A stretch of DNA of 64,000 nt from JAGLOK01 sp963675575. GTDB lineage: Bacteria; Bacillota; Clostridia; Christensenellales; UMGS416. Both the position numbers and the translations under genes were made by a program. Numbering within the stretch: the first letter of the stretch is position 1; each line of letters starts with the position of its first letter. This document shows positions 1-9,162 of the stretch, piece after piece. The notes beneath the pieces were generated by a model that had not been told where the DNA came from, ran no database searches, and worked only from the letters and a program-made list of their open reading frames with translations. The stretch is from contig OY776378.1 in NCBI GenBank assembly GCA_963675575.1, forward strand, positions 806,001 through 870,000, in the 5' to 3' direction.

Positions 1-1
1 A

Positions 2-1042
2 GTGGTGGCGGTTTTCGAGTTTGATATAGACGATAGCCATACTCCCGTTCTTGCCAAAGAACTTTTACCAATATCCCTGAAACAACTTATTGACGACAGG
101 TTGAAAGAGAGCTGTTTTTTCGCCACTATCATAAGTTTTTCTTCAATCGTAGCAATTACCTCATGGGAAAAAGACCCGATTGGAGACCTGATGAATGTAG
201 CAAATATGATATCCGGAGAGAGTAAAAGGATATTCAAAACCAGTCTTACAGTGGGTATTGGCAGAAGCTACAGAGACATCACAAGCATACACCAATCATA
301 TATCCAAGCAAAAAGAGCCGCGGAGTATAAGCTTATTCTTGGTACCGGAAAGGTCATATATATCCGGGACATGGAGCTTGCCGAGCATGAACCCATGGTT
401 TTTGACAGCGCTTGTGAGCAACGATTGGTTACAGCGATAAAGTTTGGCACTGAAGAGCAGATAAGCAAACTGGTGGACAGCATACTTGAAGATTTAAACA
501 GTGCTGATATCACACAATGGAAATATCAGGCGTATATTATGGGCGTTTTATGCGTTGTGTCCCAAATAGCAAACAGATATAATCTCGACGAAAACGAGGT
601 GCTGGGCAAAGGCGACGAAAGATTTTCAATTATATCTAAAAATTATACTCTTGAAAAGTTAAGGAACTGGCTTTTAGACACCTGTGTTCGGATGAGCGGA
701 TCCATAAGTGAAAAACGAATATCCACAGCGAAACGCATTATTGAACAGGCAAAGAAATTTATAGATGAGAATTTTCATGATCATCAGCTTTCAGTGGACA
801 TGATATGCAAAAATCTACATATAAGCCAATCATATTTTTCCTCGATATTCAAGAATGAAACAGGAATGAACTATGTGCAGTATTTAACAGATATTCGAAT
901 GGAAAAGGCGCTGAGACTGCTGAGTGAAACAGACGACAAAACGTACATGATTGCCCAAAAAGTAGGTTATGCAGAGCCAAACTACTTCAGCTACGTGTTT
1001 AAAAAGAAATTTGGAGCACCCCCATCGCAGTATAGGAAATAG
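2..1042 (+). CDS. YesN-type response regulator, AraC-family output (5' end outside window)
   Basis: The last ~100 residues form an AraC-type double helix-turn-helix, with the typical SQSYFSSIFKNETG and GYAEPNYFSYVFKKKFG recognition-helix segments. The middle, with SYIQAKRAAEYKLILG, resembles the linker domain of YesN proteins. Family members run about 500-540 residues with an N-terminal receiver domain. Only 346 codons are visible and no receiver is present, so the gene enters from the left and the GTG at position 2 is not a reliable start. A YesM-type kinase gene begins 43 bp downstream, which supports a cognate pair. By analogy with YesN it would activate the sugar-binding and transporter genes that follow. 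Confidence 0.85.
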   Translation: MVAVFEFDIDDSHTPVLAKELLPISLKQLIDDRLKESCFFATIISFSSIVAITSWEKDPIGDLMNVANMISGESKRIFKTSLTVGIGRSYRDITSIHQSYIQAKRAAEYKLILGTGKVIYIRDMELAEHEPMVFDSACEQRLVTAIKFGTEEQISKLVDSILEDLNSADITQWKYQAYIMGVLCVVSQIANRYNLDENEVLGKGDERFSIISKNYTLEKLRNWLLDTCVRMSGSISEKRISTAKRIIEQAKKFIDENFHDHQLSVDMICKNLHISQSYFSSIFKNETGMNYVQYLTDIRMEKALRLLSETDDKTYMIAQKVGYAEPNYFSYVFKKKFGAPPSQYRK

Positions 1043-1085
1043 AAAAAAATCATTTTAGACTTTCGAAGATCTTTAAGGGGAGCAC

Positions 1086-2882
1086 ATGGAGCGTTTTTTC
1101 AAGAAATTATCAGACAAGGTAATTAACCGATATAATAAGCGCAGCATACGCTACACTATCTTTTTGTTTTTCACATTTACTGCGATACTGGCTATCGTGC
1201 TGGCAGGAATGACGTTTTACATGAGGTTTTCAAACCAATTGGAAAGCGCCATTCAGGATGAAAATGAATTGCTGGTTGATCAGTCCATTCAGACACTTAA
1301 CACATATCTTCGAGATATGATACGATTATCAGACTCTCTTTACTACAACGCGGTAAAGAACAAGGAAATCAATTCAGAGTCCATTACAGCCGATATGCAG
1401 CTGATATATAACACTTACAACAATTACGTCAAGAACATCGTACTCTTTTCTGCCGATGGTGATATGATTGCAATGTGGCCTCTGGCTACCATGAAAGACA
1501 ACATTGATGTTTCGCAGGAAGATTGGTTCTTGAATTCTCTTGAAAAAACAGAAAATTTGCACTTTGCTAAGCCTTCGGTTCAAAATCTGTTTATCGATAC
1601 AGACTATCAATATAACTGGGTTATAACTTTGAGCGGCGCAGTAGAAATAACAAGAGGCAAAAATACCGAGCAGGGTGTGCTGCTGATAGACTTAAAATAT
1701 GCCGGGTTAATTGATATATTTAAAGATATGTCATTGGCAAACGGCGGCTATATATATCTTACAGACAGCAAGGGTACGATAATATACCACCCATTACAGC
1801 AGCTTATTGCCACTGGCTTAGAAAACGAAGACATTGAGCAGGTTGGTGAATACAAGGACGGCACATTTTCAATTGAAAACGACGGTAAAGAAAGCACAGT
1901 TATTGTTCGCACCGCAGGGTATACCGGCTGGAAGGTTGTTGGTGTAATTCCGTATAAAGGGATAACATTTACCAGACTTCAGAATATCTTGTTTATATTT
2001 TTTATACTACTGTTGTTTTTCGACATCCTGATACTTGTGAATTCAAATATGTCTAGGAGATTGACCAACCCTTTAAAACGCCTTGAAGATTCCGTAGAAC
2101 TTATGGAAGAGAAGGGGTGGGAGTCGGAAATATATATCGGAGGCTCATACGAGATACGGCAGCTTGGCAAATCTATTCAAAAGATGGTTGCACAATTGAA
2201 AAGGCTGACGGACGAAATCGTACATGAACATGTGCAAAAACAGAAAAGTGAGCTTGATGCACTGCAATCCCAAATAAATCCACACCTTCTGTATAATACG
2301 CTTGATATTATTGTGTGGATGGTTGAAAACAAGCGGCCTCAAGAGGCGGTGCGCATCGTCACTGCTCTCGCAAGACTTTTTCGCATAAGTTTAAGCAAGG
2401 GAAAAAACATCATTTCAGTTCGTGATGAGCTAGACCACGTACGAAACTATCTTACCATCCAGTCCATGAGATACAAAGACAAGTTTACTTATGATATCAA
2501 GGCAGACGAAATCGCGCTGTCAATGTCCACATTGAAACTGGTTGTTCAGCCAATGGTTGAAAACGCCATATACCACAGCATGGACTTTATGGACGGTGAT
2601 GGAAAAATAGACATACAAGCGAAAGTGGAAGGGGATAAACTTTTAATTACAGTTGTGGACAATGGACTTGGGATGTCCAAGGAAATAGTTGACAAGCTGC
2701 TTGTTGAAAATGTTCTGGTGTCAAAGGGGTCGGGAGTGGGACTTAAAAATGTTCATGAAAGAATCAAACTTTACTGCGGAGAAGAGTATGGTGTTGTTAT
2801 TGAAAGCGAGCCTGACGTGGGGACAAAAATAACACTTGTACAGTCTGCCAGTATTTTTAATGCTACGGAGGATGGTGAATAA
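1086..2882 (+). CDS. YesM/LytS-type sensor histidine kinase
   Basis: This 598-residue membrane kinase has a transmembrane segment near residues 25-45, an extracellular region of about 250 residues with a dCache/PAS-like look (GGYIYLTDSKGTIIYHP), a second membrane segment near 300-320 and a HAMP-like linker. The cytoplasmic His_kinase motif follows (QSQINPHLLYNTLD; the His is the expected phosphoacceptor), then an ATPase with N-box VENAIYHS, DNGLGM and GVGLKNVHERI. The start has a GGGGAGCAC site before it. Its stop overlaps the next start by one base (TAATG), so it is translationally coupled to a sugar-binding sensor protein. It probably phosphorylates the upstream response regulator in response to a sugar; the ligand is not shown by the sequence. 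Confidence 0.9.
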   Translation: MERFFKKLSDKVINRYNKRSIRYTIFLFFTFTAILAIVLAGMTFYMRFSNQLESAIQDENELLVDQSIQTLNTYLRDMIRLSDSLYYNAVKNKEINSESITADMQLIYNTYNNYVKNIVLFSADGDMIAMWPLATMKDNIDVSQEDWFLNSLEKTENLHFAKPSVQNLFIDTDYQYNWVITLSGAVEITRGKNTEQGVLLIDLKYAGLIDIFKDMSLANGGYIYLTDSKGTIIYHPLQQLIATGLENEDIEQVGEYKDGTFSIENDGKESTVIVRTAGYTGWKVVGVIPYKGITFTRLQNILFIFFILLLFFDILILVNSNMSRRLTNPLKRLEDSVELMEEKGWESEIYIGGSYEIRQLGKSIQKMVAQLKRLTDEIVHEHVQKQKSELDALQSQINPHLLYNTLDIIVWMVENKRPQEAVRIVTALARLFRISLSKGKNIISVRDELDHVRNYLTIQSMRYKDKFTYDIKADEIALSMSTLKLVVQPMVENAIYHSMDFMDGDGKIDIQAKVEGDKLLITVVDNGLGMSKEIVDKLLVENVLVSKGSGVGLKNVHERIKLYCGEEYGVVIESEPDVGTKITLVQSASIFNATEDGE

Positions 2883-3799
2883 TGGGAAAACTTGGCCGAT
2901 TTATATTTTTCATTACGCTTATTGCTATATTATTCATACTGGTTACAATGCTTATACAAACGGTTGGGTCGGAAGATGAAACAAGCATCTTTCGTTTGTC
3001 GATTATTATTAATGATTCCAGCGATATTTACTGGAAAAACTTTCGAAAAGGAGTGGATAGCGCGGCAGTGCAATACAATGTGGATGTCAATTTTGTTACT
3101 CTTCCGGAAGGATCAGATTCAGACGTGCAAATAAGCTACATTGCTCGGGAAATAGAGAATGATGCTGACGCAATTATAATATCTGCCGTTGACGGAGAAG
3201 GACTTGCCGGGTACTTGAACGATGTCCCTTCATCAATCCCGATTATCGCGGTATCTGAGAGTATTCCCAGCGGAAGAGTGAATGTAACGATAGTGTCTGA
3301 CTCACGCGCGATGGGCGCAATGCTCGCCGATAAGATTAATGAATCAGCTGATAAAAAAGCCTGTGCGATAATAGTAAAGGAAGACAATAGAGAATATATC
3401 CTTCAAAGACTTGAAGGATTGGAGGAAGGGCTTACGAAATATGGCCTGGAATATACGATAGAAAATGTTGTGTCAAGGCAAGAAGAGGAATATAAAGACA
3501 CAATATTGGTAGCACTCGAGGAAAATGTTTTGGAACAGCTGCTAAGTTACAGAACTGTTGATGCAAGAATTTTTGGTATAGGTTTTACAAATAAGATATT
3601 GTACGCAATGGATGCGGGGTTAATTGAAGGGATTGTAATTCAAAGCGATTATTCGGAAGGATATTTGTCCGTTAAGGCTGCCTACAATTGTCTTAAAGAT
3701 ATAAAACAGCCAAACAGAATCGTCTTAAGATACTACAGCGCAACCAAACAAAACATGTTCACGAGTCCCTTGGACCGAATTCTTTTCCCATTGTCTTAA
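2882..3799 (+). CDS. membrane-anchored periplasmic-binding-protein-like sugar sensor
   Basis: The 305-residue protein has an N-terminal membrane anchor (residues 7-25) with no lipobox cysteine, followed by a type-I periplasmic-binding fold of the LacI/RbsB kind (SDIYWKNFRKGVDSAA; DADAIIISAVDGEGL; ARIFGIGFTNKILYAMDAG). It lies between a histidine kinase and the transporter genes. In Clostridium beijerinckii a XylF-like anchored protein (XylFII) binds xylose and controls a LytS kinase, and this gene has the same layout. Inference: it presents sugar to the kinase encoded just upstream instead of to a permease. It could instead be a secondary transporter-binding protein. Confidence 0.75.
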   Translation: MGKLGRFIFFITLIAILFILVTMLIQTVGSEDETSIFRLSIIINDSSDIYWKNFRKGVDSAAVQYNVDVNFVTLPEGSDSDVQISYIAREIENDADAIIISAVDGEGLAGYLNDVPSSIPIIAVSESIPSGRVNVTIVSDSRAMGAMLADKINESADKKACAIIVKEDNREYILQRLEGLEEGLTKYGLEYTIENVVSRQEEEYKDTILVALEENVLEQLLSYRTVDARIFGIGFTNKILYAMDAGLIEGIVIQSDYSEGYLSVKAAYNCLKDIKQPNRIVLRYYSATKQNMFTSPLDRILFPLS

Positions 3800-3814
3800 C
3801 TAAGGAGAAAAAGC

Positions 3815-4852
3815 ATGAAAAGCAAAAAGATGAAAATTATTATTGGGTTCTCTTTAATTGTTATAGTAATTCTCTACATACAGTTTGCAATACCCTCGGT
3901 GCCCGACAGCCCTGAGTCGAGTCGGCCGGTTAGTATAGGCGTTGCGATTTATTCCGGAGATGACACTTTTATTTCAAATATGATGGATTATTTAGCTGCC
4001 GATGTAGCTGAATATGAACAAAAAACACAAACACGAGTTTATTTAAACATATCCGAAGGGCAGGAAAGCCAGTCCACACAAAACGACCAGATTGAGCGTT
4101 TTATATCTCTTGGATATGATGTTCTTTGTGTTAACCTTGTGGACAGGACAGATGCTTCATATATCATAGATAAGGCTATGGAAGCGGATATTCCGGTAAT
4201 ATTTTTTAATCGCGAGCCTGTGCAGGAAGACATGCAGAAATGGGATAAGCTTTACTATGTAGGTTCGGATGCAAGAGAGTCCGCCCAATTGGAAGCTCAG
4301 ATTGTGATCGATATTTACAAAGAAACTCCGAGAAGCATAGACCTAAACGGAGATGGAGTTATACAATATATAATGCTTGAGGGAGAGAGTCGGCATCAGG
4401 ATGCGATGATAAGGACAGAAGTTTCAGTTCAGACTTTGAAGGATGCAGGGATAAGCCTGGAGAAGTTGGACGGAGGAATAGCAAACTGGGAAAGGGATCA
4501 GGCATCCGCTCTTACCGAAAAATATTTTACTGAATATGGAGACCAAATTGAGCTTATTATTTGCAATAATGATGATATGGCGTTGGGTGCGGCGGATGCG
4601 GTTAAACGTTTGGGCCTAAATTTTAAAAACATTGTGGGTATAGATGGCACGGCCGGAGGGATTAAGGCTTTGGCGAACAAGCAGATTCTTGGCACCGTAT
4701 TGGTTGATATCGGAGAGCACGCAAATATTATTTTTAACCTTGCAATGGCATTGGCTCACGGATACGATGTAAAACAGGTGGCAGTAATACTAGAAGATAA
4801 ATCTATTCGTGTTCCTATGAGCGCATTGGTTATTATTAACAATGACAAGTAA
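3815..4852 (+). CDS. second membrane-anchored sugar-binding protein of the sensor cluster
   Basis: The protein has 345 residues: an uncleaved-looking N-terminal membrane segment (residues 7-25, no lipobox), then a Peripla_BP_4-type fold. Family features include DVLCVNLVDRTDASYIIDKA, IPVIFFNREP, LIICNNDDMALGAADAV and IVGIDGTAGGIKAL, which resemble galactose/glucose-binding MglB-type proteins. The start follows a TAAGGAGAAAAAGC ribosome site, 15 bp after the previous gene. Two consecutive anchored binding proteins are unusual in such clusters. They may sense different sugars or act as one complex with the kinase. The ligand is unknown. Confidence 0.75.
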   Translation: MKSKKMKIIIGFSLIVIVILYIQFAIPSVPDSPESSRPVSIGVAIYSGDDTFISNMMDYLAADVAEYEQKTQTRVYLNISEGQESQSTQNDQIERFISLGYDVLCVNLVDRTDASYIIDKAMEADIPVIFFNREPVQEDMQKWDKLYYVGSDARESAQLEAQIVIDIYKETPRSIDLNGDGVIQYIMLEGESRHQDAMIRTEVSVQTLKDAGISLEKLDGGIANWERDQASALTEKYFTEYGDQIELIICNNDDMALGAADAVKRLGLNFKNIVGIDGTAGGIKALANKQILGTVLVDIGEHANIIFNLAMALAHGYDVKQVAVILEDKSIRVPMSALVIINNDK

Positions 4853-4960
4853 ATAGAATTTTGTAGAAAATGTGTAGATTTTTATATGTTTATATATTAG
4901 CGCGTATTATATGATTATATTATGCTCATATACGGGCGAAATATATCTAAGGAGGATTTT

Positions 4961-6052
4961 ATGAAAAGATTTCTTATTGTCATTCTGGCTATGATGGTTT
5001 GCTTCGCTTTTGTCGCTTGCAAACAAGATTCAAAAGAAGACGAGGACACACTAGACATTGGTATTGTACTACCGACTCAAAACGAGGAGAGATGGACTCA
5101 AGATAAAGATCGTTTTGAAGCAGCAGCAATGGATACTGATTATAGTATTGAAATTCTATTTTCAGAAGGTGACTCAGCAGTTGAAGCAACAAACATTGAT
5201 ACTTTAATTTCAAGAGGTATAAAGGTTCTAATTATTACAGCGCATGATTCAGAAGCAGCAAAATCAGCTGTTCAGCGTGCTATTGATGCAGGTGTAAAAG
5301 TAATTGCTTATGATCGCATAGTCGATCTTCCAGGAGTTTCTTTCTATGTAACATTTGACTCAATAGTTGTAGGAAATATGCAAGGCCAATTCCTAATTGA
5401 TAATGCTACCGGTAAAGATAATGAGTTATACCTTTTCTCTGGTGGTACTTGGGAAGGCAATGCTCCATTATTCTTCCGCGGCGCATGGGAAGTTTTGCAG
5501 CCTAAGATTGCTGACGGTACTTTCCGAGTTATGAATATACCTTCACACACGGATTTCATGGACAAAGCAATTTTAACAACTGAAGAAGCACTGGTCATGA
5601 TGAAGCAAGCTGATACTGACTGGTCTCCGGAAGCAACTGCTACACTAGCAGCAAACCATGCTACTACATATCCACCATCAGGAACAAAAGCATTCTTCCT
5701 TGCACCGAATGATTTCACTTCACGTGCAATAAATGATGCGTTCACAGCGGCTGGAGTAACAGACGTAATTATTACAGGACAAGATGCTGATATTCTTTCT
5801 GTTGCTCGCGTGCAAGAAGGTACTCAGTCAATGACCGTTCTAAAAGACGTTCGTACTTTAGTTGCAAATGCATTTGAAGTTGCTGGCATTTTACTAGAAG
5901 GCAAAGACTTACCGGCTGCAACTCATTTCTATGGTGATTCAGATGTTCCAGCAGTTCCAGCAGCAGTAGTTGTTGTTACTCCTGATAATGTAGACAAAGA
6001 AATCGTTGAGTCAGGGTACTACACTCAAGCAGAAATAGACGAAGCGAAGTAA
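4961..6052 (+). CDS. ChvE-type multiple-sugar ABC transporter substrate-binding lipoprotein
   Basis: This 363-residue lipoprotein has the signal peptide MKRFLIVILAMMVCFAFVAC with lipobox FVAC. The mature part is a ChvE/XylF-like binding fold (IGIVLPTQNEERWTQD; KVLIITAHDSEAAKSAVQ; VIAYDRIV; FFLAPNDFTSRAINDAF; VIITGQDADILSVARVQEGTQ). The ATG at 4961 is preferred over an upstream in-frame ATG because AAGGAGGATTTT directly precedes it. ATPase and permease genes follow. Established for the family: it binds monosaccharides such as xylose, arabinose, glucose or galactose outside the membrane. With araA/araD/xylB nearby, pentose uptake is the likely role. Confidence 0.88.
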   Translation: MKRFLIVILAMMVCFAFVACKQDSKEDEDTLDIGIVLPTQNEERWTQDKDRFEAAAMDTDYSIEILFSEGDSAVEATNIDTLISRGIKVLIITAHDSEAAKSAVQRAIDAGVKVIAYDRIVDLPGVSFYVTFDSIVVGNMQGQFLIDNATGKDNELYLFSGGTWEGNAPLFFRGAWEVLQPKIADGTFRVMNIPSHTDFMDKAILTTEEALVMMKQADTDWSPEATATLAANHATTYPPSGTKAFFLAPNDFTSRAINDAFTAAGVTDVIITGQDADILSVARVQEGTQSMTVLKDVRTLVANAFEVAGILLEGKDLPAATHFYGDSDVPAVPAAVVVVTPDNVDKEIVESGYYTQAEIDEAK

Positions 6053-6114
6053 GCGAATAATCGCTTTGTAACAATTAAGTGTAATAGTGACATTGATTTA
6101 TCAATGTCACTATT
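6051..6114 (+). promoter_or_regulatory. two mRNA hairpins between binding-protein and ATPase genes
   Basis: A 6-bp hairpin (AAGCGA-ATAA-TCGCTT, 6051-6066) overlaps the stop codon of the binding-protein gene. A perfect 14-bp stem with a TTTA loop follows at 6083-6114. No clear T run follows, so this looks like a 3'-end stabiliser or partial terminator that keeps binding-protein mRNA in excess over the ATPase and permease. It is not obviously a full terminator. The sequence shows the hairpins; the function is inferred from similar structures in maltose and oligopeptide operons. Confidence 0.65.
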
Positions 6115-6190
6115 GTATATTAAGTTGGGTAAAGGGTACGCACAAAATACAAGGATATATACTTATAAAGCAAAACCATTAGGAGGATAT

Positions 6191-7708
6191 ATGACTAACT
6201 ATATTTTGGAAATGAAGAACATTACCAAGACTTTTCCCGGTGTAAAAGCACTTGATGAAGTTAGCTTATCAGTTGAAGAAGGAGAGATACATTTTATAGT
6301 TGGTGAAAATGGTGCTGGTAAATCAACCCTTATGAAAGTGTTGAGTGGTGTATATAAATCCGGCACATATACAGGAGAAATTATTTTCGATAATAAAATT
6401 AGAAATTTTAATGGTATTAAGGATTCTGAAAAAGCGGGGCTAGCAATTATTTATCAGGAACTTGCCTTAGTACCGGAATTAGCTGTTTTTGAGAATATAT
6501 ATTTAGGGCATGAAATCACAAAATCTTATGGAATTATTGATTGGAATGAGACGGTAGTAAATGCATCTGAGCAACTAAAAAAGGTTAATCTTGATATTAA
6601 TCCTTCTGAAAAAGTGGGCAATTTAAGTGTTGGGAAACAACAATTAGTTGAGATCGCAAAAGCGCTAAGCAAAAGTGTAAGATTATTAATTCTTGATGAG
6701 CCTACAGCGGCGTTAAATGAAAATGATAGTCAAAACTTACTTCAATTGCTAGTCGATCTTAAAGAACATGGAATTACATCTATAATGATTTCTCACAAAC
6801 TTAAAGAAGCTACTGCAATAGCAGACAGCGTTACAGTTTTAAGAGATGGAAAAACAATTTGCACGCTTCATGGAAAAGAGATAAACAGGAATATTATTAT
6901 AAAGAGTATGGTTGGTAGAGAAATTGATGATATCTATCCAAAAAGAAGTAATTTTATTGAAGAAGAAATAGTGCTTGAAACAAAGAATTGGAGTGCATTT
7001 GATCATACTAGGAGTAAGTATGTTATTAAAGATGCGAATATAAAACTAAGAAAAGGCGAAGTCGTTGGTTTTGCTGGTCTTATGGGTGCAGGACGAACTG
7101 AATTTGCTTTATCAATGTTTGGAAACCCAAGAAATTATGGCATTTCAGGCGAACTTTTTGTTCACGATAAGCAAGTAAAGTTCAAGCACCCTAAGGAAGC
7201 AATTAACGCAGGTGTTGCTTATGTGTCAGAAGATAGAAAAGGGGATGGATTAATTCTTTTACAGAGCGTTAAACAAAACATAACCATTGCAAACCTTAAA
7301 TCTCTTGCGAATCTAGGTGTTATTAACAAAAACGATGAGATAGTTGAAAGTGAAAATTACAGAAAACAGATGAACATAATAACACCGTCAATTAATCAAA
7401 CGGTATCGAATTTAAGTGGTGGTAATCAGCAAAAAGTTGCCTTGGGCAAATGGCTTTTCACAAATCCAGATATTCTTATTATGGACGAGCCTACAAGAGG
7501 TATTGATGTAGGAGCAAAATTTGAAATATACACCTTAATAAACAAACTCATTGAAAAGGGTATGAGCATAATCATGATTTCATCAGAGCTTCCAGAACTT
7601 CTCGCAATGAGTGACAGACTGTATGTTGTAGCAGAAGGGGTAGTTACTGGAGAACTTGAAAATGAAGAAATTACGCAAGAGAACGTAATGAAATTAGCGA
7701 CATTGTAA
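6191..7708 (+). CDS. sugar ABC transporter ATP-binding protein (MmsA/XylG/GguA type)
   Basis: This 505-residue protein carries two nucleotide-binding domains, as usual for monosaccharide transporters. The first has Walker A GENGAGKST, signature LSVGKQQ and Walker B LLILDEPTAAL. The second has the typical divergent Walker A region GLMGAGRTE, signature LSGGNQQK and Walker B ILIMDEPTRGID. The ATG at 6191 follows AGGAGGATAT and is preferred over an in-frame GTG/ATG 29 codons upstream that would include the intergenic hairpin. It hydrolyses ATP at the inner membrane face to drive the permease encoded 12 bp downstream. Length and motifs are complete. Confidence 0.93.
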   Translation: MTNYILEMKNITKTFPGVKALDEVSLSVEEGEIHFIVGENGAGKSTLMKVLSGVYKSGTYTGEIIFDNKIRNFNGIKDSEKAGLAIIYQELALVPELAVFENIYLGHEITKSYGIIDWNETVVNASEQLKKVNLDINPSEKVGNLSVGKQQLVEIAKALSKSVRLLILDEPTAALNENDSQNLLQLLVDLKEHGITSIMISHKLKEATAIADSVTVLRDGKTICTLHGKEINRNIIIKSMVGREIDDIYPKRSNFIEEEIVLETKNWSAFDHTRSKYVIKDANIKLRKGEVVGFAGLMGAGRTEFALSMFGNPRNYGISGELFVHDKQVKFKHPKEAINAGVAYVSEDRKGDGLILLQSVKQNITIANLKSLANLGVINKNDEIVESENYRKQMNIITPSINQTVSNLSGGNQQKVALGKWLFTNPDILIMDEPTRGIDVGAKFEIYTLINKLIEKGMSIIMISSELPELLAMSDRLYVVAEGVVTGELENEEITQENVMKLATL

Positions 7709-7720
7709 TGGGAGGTTAAT

Positions 7721-8920
7721 ATGAAATTTCTTAAAGAACTTAGAATATCATTAGTGGGCAATATACGCGATTATGGAATGTATTTTGCACTTGCAGCAAT
7801 CACAATTTTATTCACTATTTTGACCGGCGGATTATTCATTAGTCCAAATAATATTTTTAATATAATTGTACAAACAGGATATATTGGTGTTATGGCTGTT
7901 GGTATGACGCTTATTATTGTTATCAGGCATATTGATTTATCGGTTGGCTCAGTGCTAGGATTTGCTAGCGCAGTGGCTGCAGTTTTAATGCTAAAAACAG
8001 GAGCAAATAGTGGTTTAGCGCTAATTACTGCTATTGGATTTGGAATACTTGCTGGTGGAATTACCGGTATGTTAGTTGCAAATGTTGGCATTCCAGCGTT
8101 TGTTGCATCTCTTGCAGGAATGTTTATTTATAGAGGGATGATGTTTCAGGTTTTATCAGCAAATGGTGGTGCTGCTGTAAGATTTAAAAGCCCATTTATT
8201 GATGCTGTTGGTAATGGTGCTATTCCAAGACTTTTTGAAATCGGCCCGTATGCTGGTTCAACAATTATTATTGGATTAATACTTATTTTACTTAACGTAT
8301 ATTTTCAAATGAAACGTAGAAAAGAGCAAAAAAATTACGGCTTCGATATAGACTCAAATGGACTCTTTATCATTAAACTTTCTTTTATTTCCATTATTAT
8401 TATAAGCTTTACCCTACAACTAGCTTCTGGCAGAGGTTTCCCTGTAACATTAATTATTTTAGGAATTGTAGTAGGTATTTATCACTACGTAACTACAAAA
8501 ACGGTTCTAGGGCGTCATATTTATGCAGTTGGTGGTAACCCGGAAGCGGCTGAATTGAGTGGTATTGATGTTAAAAAAATTACTTTAATCGTGTTTGCTT
8601 CAATGGGCCTTTTGGCGGGACTTGCAGGTTTTATGTATGCCGCCAGACTAAATAGTGCAACACTTACCGCTGGGCGAGGACTTGAGCTTTTTGCAATCGC
8701 AGGAGCATTTGTTGGTGGCGTATCTGCTGCTGGTGGTATTGGGAAAATTACTGGTTCTATGATTGGAGCACTTGTGATAATGTCTCTAAGCAATGGAATG
8801 CAAATGCTTGGTGTAGCTACTGATACAAAGGATATTGTAATAGGAGTTGTACTCGTTCTCGCTGTTATTTTTGATATTAAGACACGTAATATCAATAAAA
8901 AAATGATTGTAGAGGATTGA
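7721..8920 (+). CDS. sugar ABC transporter permease (MmsB/XylH/GguB type)
   Basis: The 399-residue polytopic protein belongs to the BPD_transp_2 family. It has the conserved segments IRHIDLSVGSVLGF, FVASLAGMFIYRG, GRHIYAVGGNPEAAELSG and AIAGAFVGGVSAAGGIGKI. The length near 400, with an insertion around residues 200-215 (charged KRRKEQK), fits XylH/GguB and not the ~320-residue RbsC group. It forms the membrane channel with the preceding ATPase. The gene follows the ATPase by 12 bp and is followed by a strong terminator, so it ends the operon. Confidence 0.92.
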   Translation: MKFLKELRISLVGNIRDYGMYFALAAITILFTILTGGLFISPNNIFNIIVQTGYIGVMAVGMTLIIVIRHIDLSVGSVLGFASAVAAVLMLKTGANSGLALITAIGFGILAGGITGMLVANVGIPAFVASLAGMFIYRGMMFQVLSANGGAAVRFKSPFIDAVGNGAIPRLFEIGPYAGSTIIIGLILILLNVYFQMKRRKEQKNYGFDIDSNGLFIIKLSFISIIIISFTLQLASGRGFPVTLIILGIVVGIYHYVTTKTVLGRHIYAVGGNPEAAELSGIDVKKITLIVFASMGLLAGLAGFMYAARLNSATLTAGRGLELFAIAGAFVGGVSAAGGIGKITGSMIGALVIMSLSNGMQMLGVATDTKDIVIGVVLVLAVIFDIKTRNINKKMIVED

Positions 8921-8993
8921 TTATTACAAATCAATGCCGTTTCGTAAGAAGCTTTTAAATCAAAAAATCGCTAGTTTGTTATTATATTTGTAG

Positions 8994-9038
8994 CACTATA
9001 TTGGACTCTTTTATCTCTACCCAATATAGTGTTTTTTT
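8994..9038 (+). terminator. rho-independent terminator of the sugar transporter operon
   Basis: An 11-bp perfect stem (CACTATATTGG at 8994-9004 with CCAATATAGTG at 9021-9031) is followed by seven T residues. It lies 74 bp after the permease stop and faces the converging ceramidase-like gene, so it ends rightward transcription. Confidence 0.88.
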
Positions 9039-9162
9039 GTTAATGCAAATGGAAACACTAACTAAATAATAAAAACGCACATTTTGAAATAAGCTGCCTT
9101 ATGTCTAAATGTGCGAATTCTATTAAAAATTTAACGCTTCAATATAGGATGCTTAAAAGATA

